From the NCBI GenBank assembly GCA_029212415.1, contig JARGOF010000019.1, positions 1 to 64,000 of the forward strand: a stretch of DNA of 64,000 nucleotides, in the 5' to 3' direction. Below the pieces are notes generated by a model that ran no database searches, had not been told where the DNA came from, and saw only the letters and a program-made list of their open reading frames with translations. This document shows positions 44,178-52,768 of this stretch, piece after piece. Numbering within the stretch: position 1 is the first letter of the stretch; each line of letters opens with the position of its first letter. This DNA comes from Rhizobiaceae bacterium. Lineage in GTDB: Bacteria; Pseudomonadota; Alphaproteobacteria; Rhizobiales; Rhizobiaceae. Position numbers and translations under genes: made by a program.

Positions 44178-45479
44178 TCAACCGACAAAAGACAACCCCA
44201 CGCCGAGCAATGCTGATAGGCCCAGCACCCGCAGGATGCCCCAGTGAAACCATAACATCAGCACGCCGCTGAGCAGGGCCAGCGCAATCACCCGCCAGTC
44301 GAGTGTGGCAATATCGGGTTGCCAAAGGGTCACCGGCCGATAGCGGGTCGGCGTGACATCGCGAAAGAACACATGCAGCGCAAACCAGATCGACAGGTTG
44401 AGGATGACACCCACGACGGCTGCCGTGATGGCTGACAATGCCCCCTGCAGGCGCGGCTGCGCGCCGATCCAGTCGATATAGGGTGCGCCGGCAAATATCC
44501 ACAAAAAGCAGGGCGCGAAGGTCGCCCATAGCGTCACCACAGCGCCAGCCAGGCCAAGGCCAAGACCGCCCTGCCCGTAGGCTGAAAGAAAGCCGACAAA
44601 TTCCGTCACCAGAATCAATGGCCCGGGTGTGGTCTCGGCAAGTCCGAGCCCATCCATCATGGCGCCGGCCGTCAGCCAGCCATAGTGGTGCACCACGTCC
44701 TGCGCCATATAGGCCAGCACCGCATAGGCGCCGCCAAAGGTGACAACGGCCAGCCGCGAGAAGAAAAACCCCAGTTGGCTGAGGATCGGCTGCCCCGACA
44801 AGGCTCCCACCAGCAGGAGCGGCAGCCACCAGATCACCAGCCAGGACAGCACCGTCATCAGCGTTTTAACTGGCGCCACCGTGATGGTTTGCTTCTTGCC
44901 TGACGATTGCACCGGCCTGGAACTGGTGAAAAAGCCATAGAGCGCCGCCAGAAAAATGAGCAACGGATAGGGCAATTGCAGAAAGAATATGCCGACAAAG
45001 GCCAATGCGGCGATGACCCAGTGGCCCGGTCGGTTCAGCGCCCGTTTGGACACGCGCAGCAATGCCTCGATCACAATCACCACGACGGTTGCCTTGATGC
45101 CGAGAAACAGCGCCGCAACCAGCGGCACATTGCCAAGCATCGCATAGATCACCGCAAGCGCTGCGATAACCACAGCGCCCGGCACGACAAAAAGCAGTCC
45201 CGCGACAAGGCCGCCGGCAACCCCATGCAGCCGCCAACCCGCATAGGTTGCCAGTTGCATGGCTTCTGGCCCGGGCAAGAGCATGCAGAAGCTGAGGGCA
45301 TTGAGAAATTGCTTCTCGGACAGCCAGCCCTTTTCCTCAACCAGCATGCGATGCATCAGGGCAATCTGCGCTGCCGGACCGCCAAAGGACAGGATGCCTA
45401 TCCTGCCGAAAACCGGTGTGATTTCGGCAAGACTGTGAGAAGGATGCGGCGCATTCACCGCCACGTCACTATCAGCCAT
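44178..45479 (-). CDS. chrA: Chromate efflux transporter ChrA
   Basis: 433-aa membrane protein made of two homologous CHR halves (about residues 15-200 and 225-433). Conserved ILSFGGPAAQIALMHRMLVEEKGWLSE and the matching SRLAVVTFGGAYAVLAYMAQ in the second half, plus LLPGPEAMQLATYAGW. Exports chromate using the membrane potential. ATG at 45479 has GGAG 8 bases upstream, 5 bases after the chrB-like stop, so the two are one operon. Confidence 0.93.
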   Translation of the reverse strand: MADSDVAVNAPHPSHSLAEITPVFGRIGILSFGGPAAQIALMHRMLVEEKGWLSEKQFLNALSFCMLLPGPEAMQLATYAGWRLHGVAGGLVAGLLFVVPGAVVIAALAVIYAMLGNVPLVAALFLGIKATVVVIVIEALLRVSKRALNRPGHWVIAALAFVGIFFLQLPYPLLIFLAALYGFFTSSRPVQSSGKKQTITVAPVKTLMTVLSWLVIWWLPLLLVGALSGQPILSQLGFFFSRLAVVTFGGAYAVLAYMAQDVVHHYGWLTAGAMMDGLGLAETTPGPLILVTEFVGFLSAYGQGGLGLGLAGAVVTLWATFAPCFLWIFAGAPYIDWIGAQPRLQGALSAITAAVVGVILNLSIWFALHVFFRDVTPTRYRPVTLWQPDIATLDWRVIALALLSGVLMLWFHWGILRVLGLSALLGVGLSFVG

Positions 45480-45483
45480 CACA

Positions 45484-46302
45484 TCAACTCCGCGACGCAG
45501 TTGCAGGCCAATCATGGCCTTCGTCAGTCGCATCACGCGCCCACCGGTAGAATGCATCGTATAAATCCATGCCGGCATCCAGTTGCGCCAGATCATCGCG
45601 CAGCATGCGTGACAGGCCAAGAGAAGCCGCAAGCAACCCGGCAGCCTGCGGCGCCAGATCATGGCGGTTGGTATCGGCACCGCGTACAATCAGGGCCAAC
45701 CGATCGAGTGCCGGAGTGGACAGTTTGAATTCCTCGATCATCGTGTCGAAGGTGCAAAACTCACCGCGATGGCTCCAGAATACGTTTTCCACATCGAATG
45801 GCGTCGCATTGAACCGGTCCGCGACATCAAGCACCTCGGATGGCGCAACATAGAGAAACAGCGCATTGGAATCGACAAAACGCCGGATCAGCCACGGACA
45901 GGCAATGCGATCAATCTTCGGTCGTTGTCGGGTTACCCAGACAGTCCTGCCCTGCGGGTTGCGCGCCGGCAGTATTTCCTGTGGCACCAATGGCAGGCCA
46001 GCCTCGCGCCAACGTACAATGCCGCCTTCCAGCGTTTCAACTTGCAAACCCTGGTCCCGCAGGATGGCAGCAGCGCCCTGCGAAAGCTTCAGACCCTTTT
46101 TGCAGTAAATGACAATCCTTCGACCCCTGAGTTGGCTGGCAAGGGCAAGAATATCGTCGTGGGGATGACGAAAAGCTGTGGGAATAAATCTGGGATCCTC
46201 GTCAAATGCCTCATCAACGCTGACATCAATCAGCACGGGTGCTCCGGGCGTTCCTACAAGACGGGACAGTTGCGATACAGTAATTTCAGTGGGCGACGAC
46301 AT
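45484..46302 (-). CDS. Chromate resistance protein ChrB-like: rhodanese fused to ChrB C-terminal domain
   Basis: 272-aa protein. N-terminal rhodanese domain (about 1-110) with active-site Cys67 in VIYCKKGLK; C-terminal ChrB domain (about 118-265: WVTRQRPKIDRIACPWLIRR, HRGEFCTFDTMIEEF). ChrB is the chromate-sensing regulator of chrA in Ochrobactrum and Cupriavidus, whose N-terminus differs; here a rhodanese stands instead, so regulation or sulfur chemistry may differ. AGGA 7 bases before the ATG. Operon with chrA. Confidence 0.88.
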   Translation of the reverse strand: MSSPTEITVSQLSRLVGTPGAPVLIDVSVDEAFDEDPRFIPTAFRHPHDDILALASQLRGRRIVIYCKKGLKLSQGAAAILRDQGLQVETLEGGIVRWREAGLPLVPQEILPARNPQGRTVWVTRQRPKIDRIACPWLIRRFVDSNALFLYVAPSEVLDVADRFNATPFDVENVFWSHRGEFCTFDTMIEEFKLSTPALDRLALIVRGADTNRHDLAPQAAGLLAASLGLSRMLRDDLAQLDAGMDLYDAFYRWARDATDEGHDWPATASRS

Positions 46303-46572
46303 GGCGTATCCTTACCTCGATTTGTTATGGCTGGATACGAAACTTGAGCTGTCGCCTCACGGGGTGTTCGTGAACCCCATGGCCCATCCATTGCAAAAAT
46401 GTCAGTGCGACGTCAACCCCGTTCTTGCTTTTTGACCTGATGGCGAGCGGCCCTGGCTTAGCCTGCGAGATTGCCGAACCTCGCATTTGACACAATCAGG
46501 CCTGGCGGTGAGTCTGCACTTCAAACATCACAGCAACCCGTCTATGCTGCAGCCTGAAACGAGGAGGAACGC

Positions 46573-47322
46573 ATGACGAATTCATTGGATCGCGACAGTG
46601 CTGAATGGCAGTTGCGGGTTGATCTGGCTGCAGCATTTCGACTGGCGGTGCATTTTGACTGGCACGAATCTGTCGGAAATCATTTCTCTGCGGCCGTCAG
46701 CCCTGACGGCAAGACATTTCTTCTCAATCCGCGCTGGCAGCATTTTGCCACCATCAAGGCCAGCGATCTGCTGCTGCTCAATGCCGACGATGAGGATATC
46801 ATGAATCGCCCTGATGCGCCGGATGCCTCCGCCTGGTCCATCCATGGCGCTGTTCACGCCAAGGTGCCGCAGGCACGCGTGCTGCTGCATTGCCATGCGC
46901 CCTATGCCACAACGCTGTGCACCTTGAAGGATCCAGCCATCAAGCCCATCGATCAGAATACTGCACGGTTTTACAACCGTTGCGCCATTGACCTGAATTT
47001 CGGCGGCATTGCCGATGACGTGGCGGAAGGCAAACGCATTGCCGAGGCCTTCGGTAATCATGGCAGCATGATGATGGGCAATCACGGCATCTCCGTTGCA
47101 GCGCAGAGTGTGGCGGAAGCCTTCGAGGATCTCTATTTTCTCGAGCGGGCAGCCAAAACCATGGTGCTGGCCTATTCCACCGGTCAGCCGCTGAATGTCA
47201 TGGATGATGAATTGGCCGAAAAGACCGCGGCAGGATGGGACGCTGTCCGGGAATCCGGATTTGCCCATTTCGATTATCTCAAAAGCATGCTCGACCGCAC
47301 GGATCCGTCCTACAAGACCTGA
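46573..47322 (+). CDS. Class II aldolase/adducin family protein
   Basis: 249-aa protein. N-terminal RLAVHFDWHESVGNHFSAAV, zinc His pair in LLHCHAPYATTL (about residue 114), and a third His in MMMGNHGISVAAQSVAEAFEDLYFLE. Cleaves or epimerises phosphorylated or free sugars; the exact reaction is unknown. GAGGAGGAAC lies 7-8 bases before the ATG. Its last 71 codons (from 47110) and the following 114 bases are repeated with about 21 changes at 49539-49865. Confidence 0.88.
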   Translation: MTNSLDRDSAEWQLRVDLAAAFRLAVHFDWHESVGNHFSAAVSPDGKTFLLNPRWQHFATIKASDLLLLNADDEDIMNRPDAPDASAWSIHGAVHAKVPQARVLLHCHAPYATTLCTLKDPAIKPIDQNTARFYNRCAIDLNFGGIADDVAEGKRIAEAFGNHGSMMMGNHGISVAAQSVAEAFEDLYFLERAAKTMVLAYSTGQPLNVMDDELAEKTAAGWDAVRESGFAHFDYLKSMLDRTDPSYKT

Positions 47323-47436
47323 CAGAACATTCCGGTCATTTGCACGCCTGAGTGAATTGCGGCATCAAGGTCGCAATCTGATGGTGTATGACCGGGTGGA
47401 TCGGCAATGGCAACGCAACAATCGTCTGTCGAAACC
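47110..47436 (+). repeat. Direct repeat copy A (327 bp): aldolase 3' end plus downstream junction
   Basis: Matches 49539-49865 over 327 bp with no gap (offset 2429) and about 21 substitutions, nearly all synonymous in the coding part. Includes the last 71 codons of the aldolase and a truncated start of the KAP NTPase gene: ATG at 47407 reads MATQQSSVETQTI and stops. Confidence 0.9.
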
Positions 47437-47830
47437 CAAACTATTTGATATTCCAAGTAAGCGCCAGGAGAACCTGCCTAGGATTTATAGCGAGAGACAG
47501 TGATCATTGGCGACTAGAGGGTATTTTGGTGATGGCGCACTAATTTCCTTGGAATCAGGGAAAGCGCGATGGGGCTTGGGTTCTACACGGTAAGGCTACG
47601 ACTCTTGAAATTTGTCGCATAGATCAGCCGCTTTGCGTTTTCAGCGCTCCACCTAGGTAGAGCCGCCACGAACATCCGCTATAGATAAACCGACAGACCA
47701 TCGAACATCAACGTTTGCGGCATCGCAAGCTCGCCGCGCAATATCCACCCCGAAGCGAGGCCAAAAACCCGCTAATCCAAGCTACAAGTTTGGCCAAATA
47801 TTCTGACGGCAGACAAACAGGGAGAAATCA
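47437..47830. other. 394-base non-coding stretch at the left end of the accessory insertion
   Basis: Between direct repeat A and the secreted-protein gene. Several stop codons in all frames, lower GC than the flanks, no recognised gene or RNA. Presumably holds the promoter of the 47831 gene. Confidence 0.6.
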
Positions 47831-49057
47831 GTGCAATTAAAGAGAGTTTTCATTTTGGCCGGCGTCTTATTCGCCGAAGCAACTTCTTTTGCGTACGCCC
47901 GCGAGATGCACCCATTCCCAGATCAAAATGGGTGCATTCTGAATTTCTCCTATTCCGCAAAGCCTACGTTTGCGGTGATCTGGACTGGAGGATGCATCGA
48001 CGGCAAAGCCGAAGGCACCGGAATAGGCGTCCTCTACGAAAACCTTTCGGGCGTCTGGTTTATGCAGTTCATCGGAAAAATGCATCAAGGCCGTATGGCG
48101 GGCGACAAGGTCTATGTTCAGGGTTCGGACAGCGCTCGTGGGGTGTTTTCGGTTGCTGGAGGCGAGCGGCGCGGTGAAGGCAAGATGATTTACGAAAGCC
48201 CTAAGCGCGGGCCGGTCGTCGCACAGTTGCAATTTGACAAGGATGAACCGGTCTCGTCGGTGTTCTCCGACAAAAAGGCCGATAATCCAGAGGCATATGA
48301 CGCCTATGCAAAGGAATTTGAGAGATGGCGCTCCCTGATGGTGCCCGAACTGGGTCTGAACGGGGCCTGCGACGCATGGGATCACATTGAAACTGTCGCG
48401 ACTGCGCTTGCTGCCCATTCGGCTAAGTCGGCGAAAGAACTGTTCAACTGGCCGCCTGGTCCCGAATGGATCAAGGAAGACTGCAATAACCGGGCAATTC
48501 AGATAGAGGGTGTGACAGCTGGCGATGGCGCTGCTGAATTTGCCGCCTCGCCGACGGAAGCCGTTTTCAATACCTGGCGGCGCAACGAGGGCGTTGTGGA
48601 GGCTACACGAGCTCTACCCGATGCTGATATCGCTGTTCTCGGCGATCATGCATATGTAGATATCCTGAATGAATATGACCATTGCACATTTCATGTTGAA
48701 AATCGCAGATCAAAAAATGGCCGGGCGCAAGAGAATGCATTCTATGAAAAGATCATTTTGAAGGCTTTTGCCTCTTTGGGGATAGAACCATTTGTCCTTG
48801 ATTTACATCATGCACTGAGTTCTGGAGCAAAATTGCCAGATGGAACCAGCAATTTTGACGTGCTTCAATCAGGAGAGGTTCAGATATACAAAAAGGCAAT
48901 CGAATATCCGCTTTTTGGCAACCCTGACAATCCAGAGAATCCAAGTATCATTGGCGCAATCATCCGAAGACAGGTCGCACTTCTCGAGCTTGGGATTATT
49001 GACGTCAAGCAAGAAGGAAAGGCGGTTAAAGTGATCTTGCTGCAGGGCTGCCGTTGA
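47831..49057 (+). CDS. Hypothetical secreted protein with MORN-like repeats
   Basis: 408-aa protein inside the accessory insertion. Signal peptide of 23 residues (RVFILAGVLFAEATSFAYA). Residues 45-120 contain short G-x-x-x-G repeats (GGCIDGKAEGTGIGVLYEN, FIGKMHQGRMAGDKVYVQG, GGERRGEGKMIYESP) like degenerate MORN sheets. The rest is not recognised; the paired Cys suggest a periplasmic or outer location. Start is GTG 47831 with GGGAG 7 bases upstream. GC content falls toward the 3' end. Confidence 0.65.
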   Translation: MQLKRVFILAGVLFAEATSFAYAREMHPFPDQNGCILNFSYSAKPTFAVIWTGGCIDGKAEGTGIGVLYENLSGVWFMQFIGKMHQGRMAGDKVYVQGSDSARGVFSVAGGERRGEGKMIYESPKRGPVVAQLQFDKDEPVSSVFSDKKADNPEAYDAYAKEFERWRSLMVPELGLNGACDAWDHIETVATALAAHSAKSAKELFNWPPGPEWIKEDCNNRAIQIEGVTAGDGAAEFAASPTEAVFNTWRRNEGVVEATRALPDADIAVLGDHAYVDILNEYDHCTFHVENRRSKNGRAQENAFYEKIILKAFASLGIEPFVLDLHHALSSGAKLPDGTSNFDVLQSGEVQIYKKAIEYPLFGNPDNPENPSIIGAIIRRQVALLELGIIDVKQEGKAVKVILLQGCR

Positions 49058-49165
49058 AGCCGTGGACAACGACCTTTCTGGGGCAGGCAGCCAGACCGAG
49101 ACTGAGTGCCACATGGACCTTTCCCGTGCGGCTGGGCACAAACACGATAACGATCTCTGATCAAA
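49058..49165 (-). pseudogene. IS21-family IstB ATPase remnant
   Basis: Minus-strand translation gives IVIVFVPSRTGKVHVALSLG then LAACPRKVVV, which aligns with the Walker A region of IstB (GPSGxGKTHLAxALGLAA). The P-loop is mutated (PSRTGKV) and the frame is short and stop-bounded, so it is dead. Evidence that an IS21-type element once stood here. Confidence 0.65.
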
Positions 49166-49362
49166 TGTCGTTGTCGTACATCAAGGACTTTAGAAAGAAC
49201 GAGAAAGCTGTTCCCTAAGAATGGGTGATTGAGACCTCCGAGAAGAATTCCTAACCATCTGAATTCACTCATGGAACGAAGCTTTGGAAGTATTTATTTT
49301 CGCAAGATAACGGGTTCTTCGGTGCTGCTTCCTTGCAATTCGATTTGTGCTTTGTATTGTGA

Positions 49363-49397
49363 TTCACTACTCCAAAACGTTGATTTGGAGCAGTGAA
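49363..49397. repeat. Inverted repeat at the edge of the IS remnant
   Basis: TTCACTACTCCAAA (49363-49376) and TTTGGAGCAGTGAA (49384-49397) pair over 14 bp with one mismatch. It sits directly before the transposase fragment and may be an IS terminal inverted repeat or a leftover hairpin. Confidence 0.55.
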
Positions 49398-49515
49398 GTC
49401 TCGGGACGTCGTGGAAACCGGTCAGAGCGACATGTTTCGCTCCAGGCTCGATCAGATCCTCGACATGGGCCATGAGAAGGTGGTGCTTGCGGAGGCCTTT
49501 CTTCGCCCGCTTTGG
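49393..49515 (+). mobile_element. Truncated IS5-type transposase N-terminus
   Basis: The frame reads VETGQSDMFRSRLDQILDMG, HEKVVLAEAF, which is the conserved start of IS5/IS1182-like transposases (xDLFRSRLDQIINxxHELVxLA). It is cut after about 40 codons and runs into repeat copy B. A remnant, not an active element. Confidence 0.6.
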
Positions 49516-49538
49516 CTGGCTGGATTTGCCCCGATGAC

Positions 49539-49751
49539 GTGGCCGAAGCCTTCGAGGATCTCTATTTCCTCGAACGCGCTGCCAGGACCATGGTGCTGGC
49601 CTATTCCACCGGCCAGCCGCTGAACGTGATGGATGATGAACTGGCCGAAAAGACCGCGGCAGGCTGGGACGCTGTCCGGGAATCCGGATTTGCCCATTTC
49701 GATTATCTCAAAAGCATGCTCGACAGCACGGATCCGTCCTACAAGACCTGA
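49539..49751 (+). pseudogene. Second copy of the aldolase C-terminus
   Basis: 71 codons nearly identical to the end of the class II aldolase (KT to RT, R to S and synonymous changes), without the catalytic N-terminal part. Mostly synonymous differences show it derives from a functional homologue in a related strain rather than from decay of a local copy. Confidence 0.85.
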
Positions 49752-49865
49752 CAGAACATTCCGGTCATTTGCACGCCAGAGTGATTTGCGGCATCATGGT
49801 CGCAATCTGATGGTGCATGACCGGGTGGATCAGCAATGGCAACGAAAGAATCCTCTGTCGAAACC
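49539..49865 (+). repeat. Direct repeat copy B (327 bp)
   Basis: Partner of 47110-47436. Its last 30 bases contain the start codon (49836) and first ten codons of the intact KAP NTPase gene, so the repeat bridges aldolase and NTPase, their likely ancestral order. Confidence 0.9.
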
Positions 49866-52754
49866 TATACGATAAAAGACCTGCGGGCATTCAAACTGTC
49901 CAAGGCACTGACCAGTGTTTTAAGTCATAGCTTCCTGTCAGATGGCGGTAATGGCTTGTTTGAAATAACACCGCTAACATTTCTTTCAACCACCCACTTC
50001 GAAGAAGGCTTATCAGACACTGCGGCCACGGCCTTTGGCGATCTCTTTGAGCTTGTTGGATTTGACCCGGTCTCAGAAGAGGACAAACTCCGGATTAATT
50101 CTTCGGACACACCCGTTTCAGTCGGTCTCTATCAGGCGTTTGAACGCGCCAGCCAATTGAGGAAGATGACCTCAGGCAAAGATGAGTATATTGGCTTGCG
50201 TCACGTCTTATTTTCGTTCTTCACCTCCACCGACGAACCATTGTTTGAAGATGTGAACAGAATTCTCAATGATACTCTAGTGGATAGGCAGCAGGCCATC
50301 AAAGCCATCGCGGCCTATTGTCTCGAATACGCCGAGAAGGAGGAAAACCAGGATGCCTGGGACAAGATTCTGGCTGATCTGGAGCTGAAGAGAGACGAAC
50401 TGGAAATAATCAAAGCCGCTATCCGGCGTGCCGATGAAATCGCTGTTTTGCAGGCCGACGACCCGTGGAGCGAGGACGCAATTGACCGCTCTGGCGCAGG
50501 CAATGAGGCCGAGGCTTTTGCCGCCATGATATGTGCCAGAGATTTCCATCCGCCGCTGGCCGTCGGCGTGTTCGGCGACTGGGGATCGGGCAAGTCCTTT
50601 TTCATGAAGCTGGTCCACCAGGCAATCACCAGACGGACAAAACGTGCTGGTGACATTGAACAGATCGGTGGTTCTGAAGATGCGAACGACAATGAGATAT
50701 CTTTTCTGAAACACATTGTCCAAATCCGCTTTAACGCCTGGCATTATGCGGAAACCAATCTGTGGGCGAGCCTGGTCGATCATATTTTCACGTCGCTGGA
50801 TGGCTGGGCAAAGGCGCACAACAGCATTCCCGAAACCGAGAAGGTCTTCAGGAAGCTCACGTCAGCGAAAAAGCAGACCGTCGAGGCTGTCAGGACATTG
50901 GTTGATAAGCGTCTGGAGAAACAGGACGCCGAAAAGAGACTGAAGACAGCAGAGCAGGAATTGGCTGAAAAACGCAGTGCCTTGGAAAAGGAGCCTGCCA
51001 CTTTTGCAAAATCGGCCTGGGAGCAGGTTTTCCACGATGCCGACCAGAAGACGGCGATGAAAAATGCGGCTCAGACGCTCGGACTGGGGGATCTCAGCGA
51101 TAGCACTGAGGATCTTGCGTCGGCTGTAAAGGGGCTCGACGGAGAACTCGTCCGGTTCGAAACCCTGCGGTCCGGTGTCGTCCGATCTCTGACCCTGCCC
51201 ATGGCAATCATCGCAATTACGGGCGGCATCATTGTGCTGCCACCGCTCTTTGCTTTTCTGGCAGACCGGATCAATGACGGCCTGTCACCGATCGCCGCGG
51301 CAATCTCCGGTGTCTTTGCTCCCGTGGCGCTGGCCCTGTCATGGGCCGCCGGCCACACCCGCAAGGCCATGAGCGTGGTCAAGGGTTTCCGCTCCCGGTT
51401 CGAACAGCAAATCGAGCAGCAAAGCGCGGTGCAAAAAGAGCGGGAAGAACTGGCTCAAAAGGAATTGGCACGCGCTGAGGTCGCGGCTGAGGAGGCACGT
51501 GAACAGCTTTCGAAGGCCACCGCAAAGGCCATGGCAGCTTCCCGCGCCTACCATGACCAAACGGACGATGGCCGGGTCCTGCGCTTCGTTCGCGATCGGG
51601 TGATGGGAGGGGAATATTCAAAACAATTGAGTTTTGCAGCAATTGTTCGCAAGGATTTTGAAGAACTCAGCGCTCTGATGACCCGAGACGGAGAGACGCA
51701 AGATGCCGCTGAAGAGCGCCAGCTGCTCGCAAAACACATTGAGCAATTGATTTTGAAAAGCGGCGACCTTCTGGAAGATGCGGAAAAGGATACGCTTCAG
51801 GAAATCAGCGCCGTGCCGAGCCAGCCAAAAGCGGTTTTTCAGCGCATTGTACTCTATATCGACGATCTGGACCGTTGCCCGCCGGAACAGGTCATCAACG
51901 TCCTGCAGGCAATTCATTTGCTCCTGAGTTTCCCGCTGTTCGTCGTATTTGTCGCCGTTGACGTGCGCTGGCTGCGCAAATCTTTGACAACCGAATATGC
52001 CGGACTTCTGGGCGGTGGAAACGGTGCGGACGGAACGGCAACAGCCAGCGACTATCTGGAGAAAATCTTTCAGTTGCCCTATTGGGTGCGTGCCATGGAA
52101 CCCGATGGTACAAGACAGATACTGCGTGACCGCATGGGGCCGGAAAAGGCAACATCGCGCAATCCGGCAGACCCGTCTTTTGCCGTTGATATGGAGCACC
52201 CTCCGGAACCGACGGGCAAGGGGCCAGGCGTACCCGCGCTCGAATCCATTGTTGATCCCGGCACATCCGTGCCGACCTCGCCTGACCAGCAATCAGCGGT
52301 GTCCCTCGACCTGACAACTGAGGAAAGAGCGTTCATTGAAGAGATCGCCGAGACGCTCGATGGATCGCCACGGCGCACTTTACGCTTCATCAACAGCTAC
52401 CGGATCATCAAGGCCAGCCTTGACGACGATGCTTTGACGTTACTTGAAGAGCAAGGGTTTGCCGCACTGGCGACACTTCTGGCCATCAGCGTCAGCGCCG
52501 ATGAAGCCTATCCGCTGATTGTCTCCGCCCTGACCTCAGGCAAGGCAAATGACACGGCAGCCCTGAAACTGGTGTTTGATGAGGCCGATGGGGTGTCGGC
52601 ACCAGTGAGCAAGCGGATCCACGAGGCGCTTGACCGCCTGGATGGTCACGGCGTCGATTGGGCGCAGATGACACAATATAGCGCAATGGTGGCGCGCTTT
52701 GCCTTTCACCGGGCCAATGGCGCAACGGAACCGACAGATGCGCCACTGGCTTGA
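49836..52754 (+). CDS. KAP-family P-loop NTPase with Clp-N-like N-terminal region
   Basis: 972-aa STAND-like NTPase of the KAP group. Residues 95-130 (GLYQAFERASQLRKMTSGKD, EYIGLRHVLFSFF) resemble the Clp repeat (ClpN). The NTPase follows: Walker A GDWGSGKS at 247-254, KAP motif FNAWHYAE at 299-306, a long coiled-coil insert with two transmembrane helices (about 452-478 and 483-505), and Walker B IVLYIDDLDR at 671-680 followed by the sensor region FVVFVAVDVRWLRKSL. The C-terminus has the usual arginine/winged part (ETLDGSPRRTLRFINSYRII). KAP proteins are linked to membranes and to phage exclusion (F-plasmid PifA). No strong ribosome-binding site is seen at 49836. Stands alone beside a scarred insertion. 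Confidence 0.88.
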   Translation: MATKESSVETYTIKDLRAFKLSKALTSVLSHSFLSDGGNGLFEITPLTFLSTTHFEEGLSDTAATAFGDLFELVGFDPVSEEDKLRINSSDTPVSVGLYQAFERASQLRKMTSGKDEYIGLRHVLFSFFTSTDEPLFEDVNRILNDTLVDRQQAIKAIAAYCLEYAEKEENQDAWDKILADLELKRDELEIIKAAIRRADEIAVLQADDPWSEDAIDRSGAGNEAEAFAAMICARDFHPPLAVGVFGDWGSGKSFFMKLVHQAITRRTKRAGDIEQIGGSEDANDNEISFLKHIVQIRFNAWHYAETNLWASLVDHIFTSLDGWAKAHNSIPETEKVFRKLTSAKKQTVEAVRTLVDKRLEKQDAEKRLKTAEQELAEKRSALEKEPATFAKSAWEQVFHDADQKTAMKNAAQTLGLGDLSDSTEDLASAVKGLDGELVRFETLRSGVVRSLTLPMAIIAITGGIIVLPPLFAFLADRINDGLSPIAAAISGVFAPVALALSWAAGHTRKAMSVVKGFRSRFEQQIEQQSAVQKEREELAQKELARAEVAAEEAREQLSKATAKAMAASRAYHDQTDDGRVLRFVRDRVMGGEYSKQLSFAAIVRKDFEELSALMTRDGETQDAAEERQLLAKHIEQLILKSGDLLEDAEKDTLQEISAVPSQPKAVFQRIVLYIDDLDRCPPEQVINVLQAIHLLLSFPLFVVFVAVDVRWLRKSLTTEYAGLLGGGNGADGTATASDYLEKIFQLPYWVRAMEPDGTRQILRDRMGPEKATSRNPADPSFAVDMEHPPEPTGKGPGVPALESIVDPGTSVPTSPDQQSAVSLDLTTEERAFIEEIAETLDGSPRRTLRFINSYRIIKASLDDDALTLLEEQGFAALATLLAISVSADEAYPLIVSALTSGKANDTAALKLVFDEADGVSAPVSKRIHEALDRLDGHGVDWAQMTQYSAMVARFAFHRANGATEPTDAPLA

Positions 52755-52768
52755 CCTATTGAAGCCAG

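Noticed and set aside
47110-49865. Composite transposon flanked by direct repeats
   Set aside because: The repeats are pieces of the aldolase and KAP genes, not IS elements, and the internal IS parts are dead.
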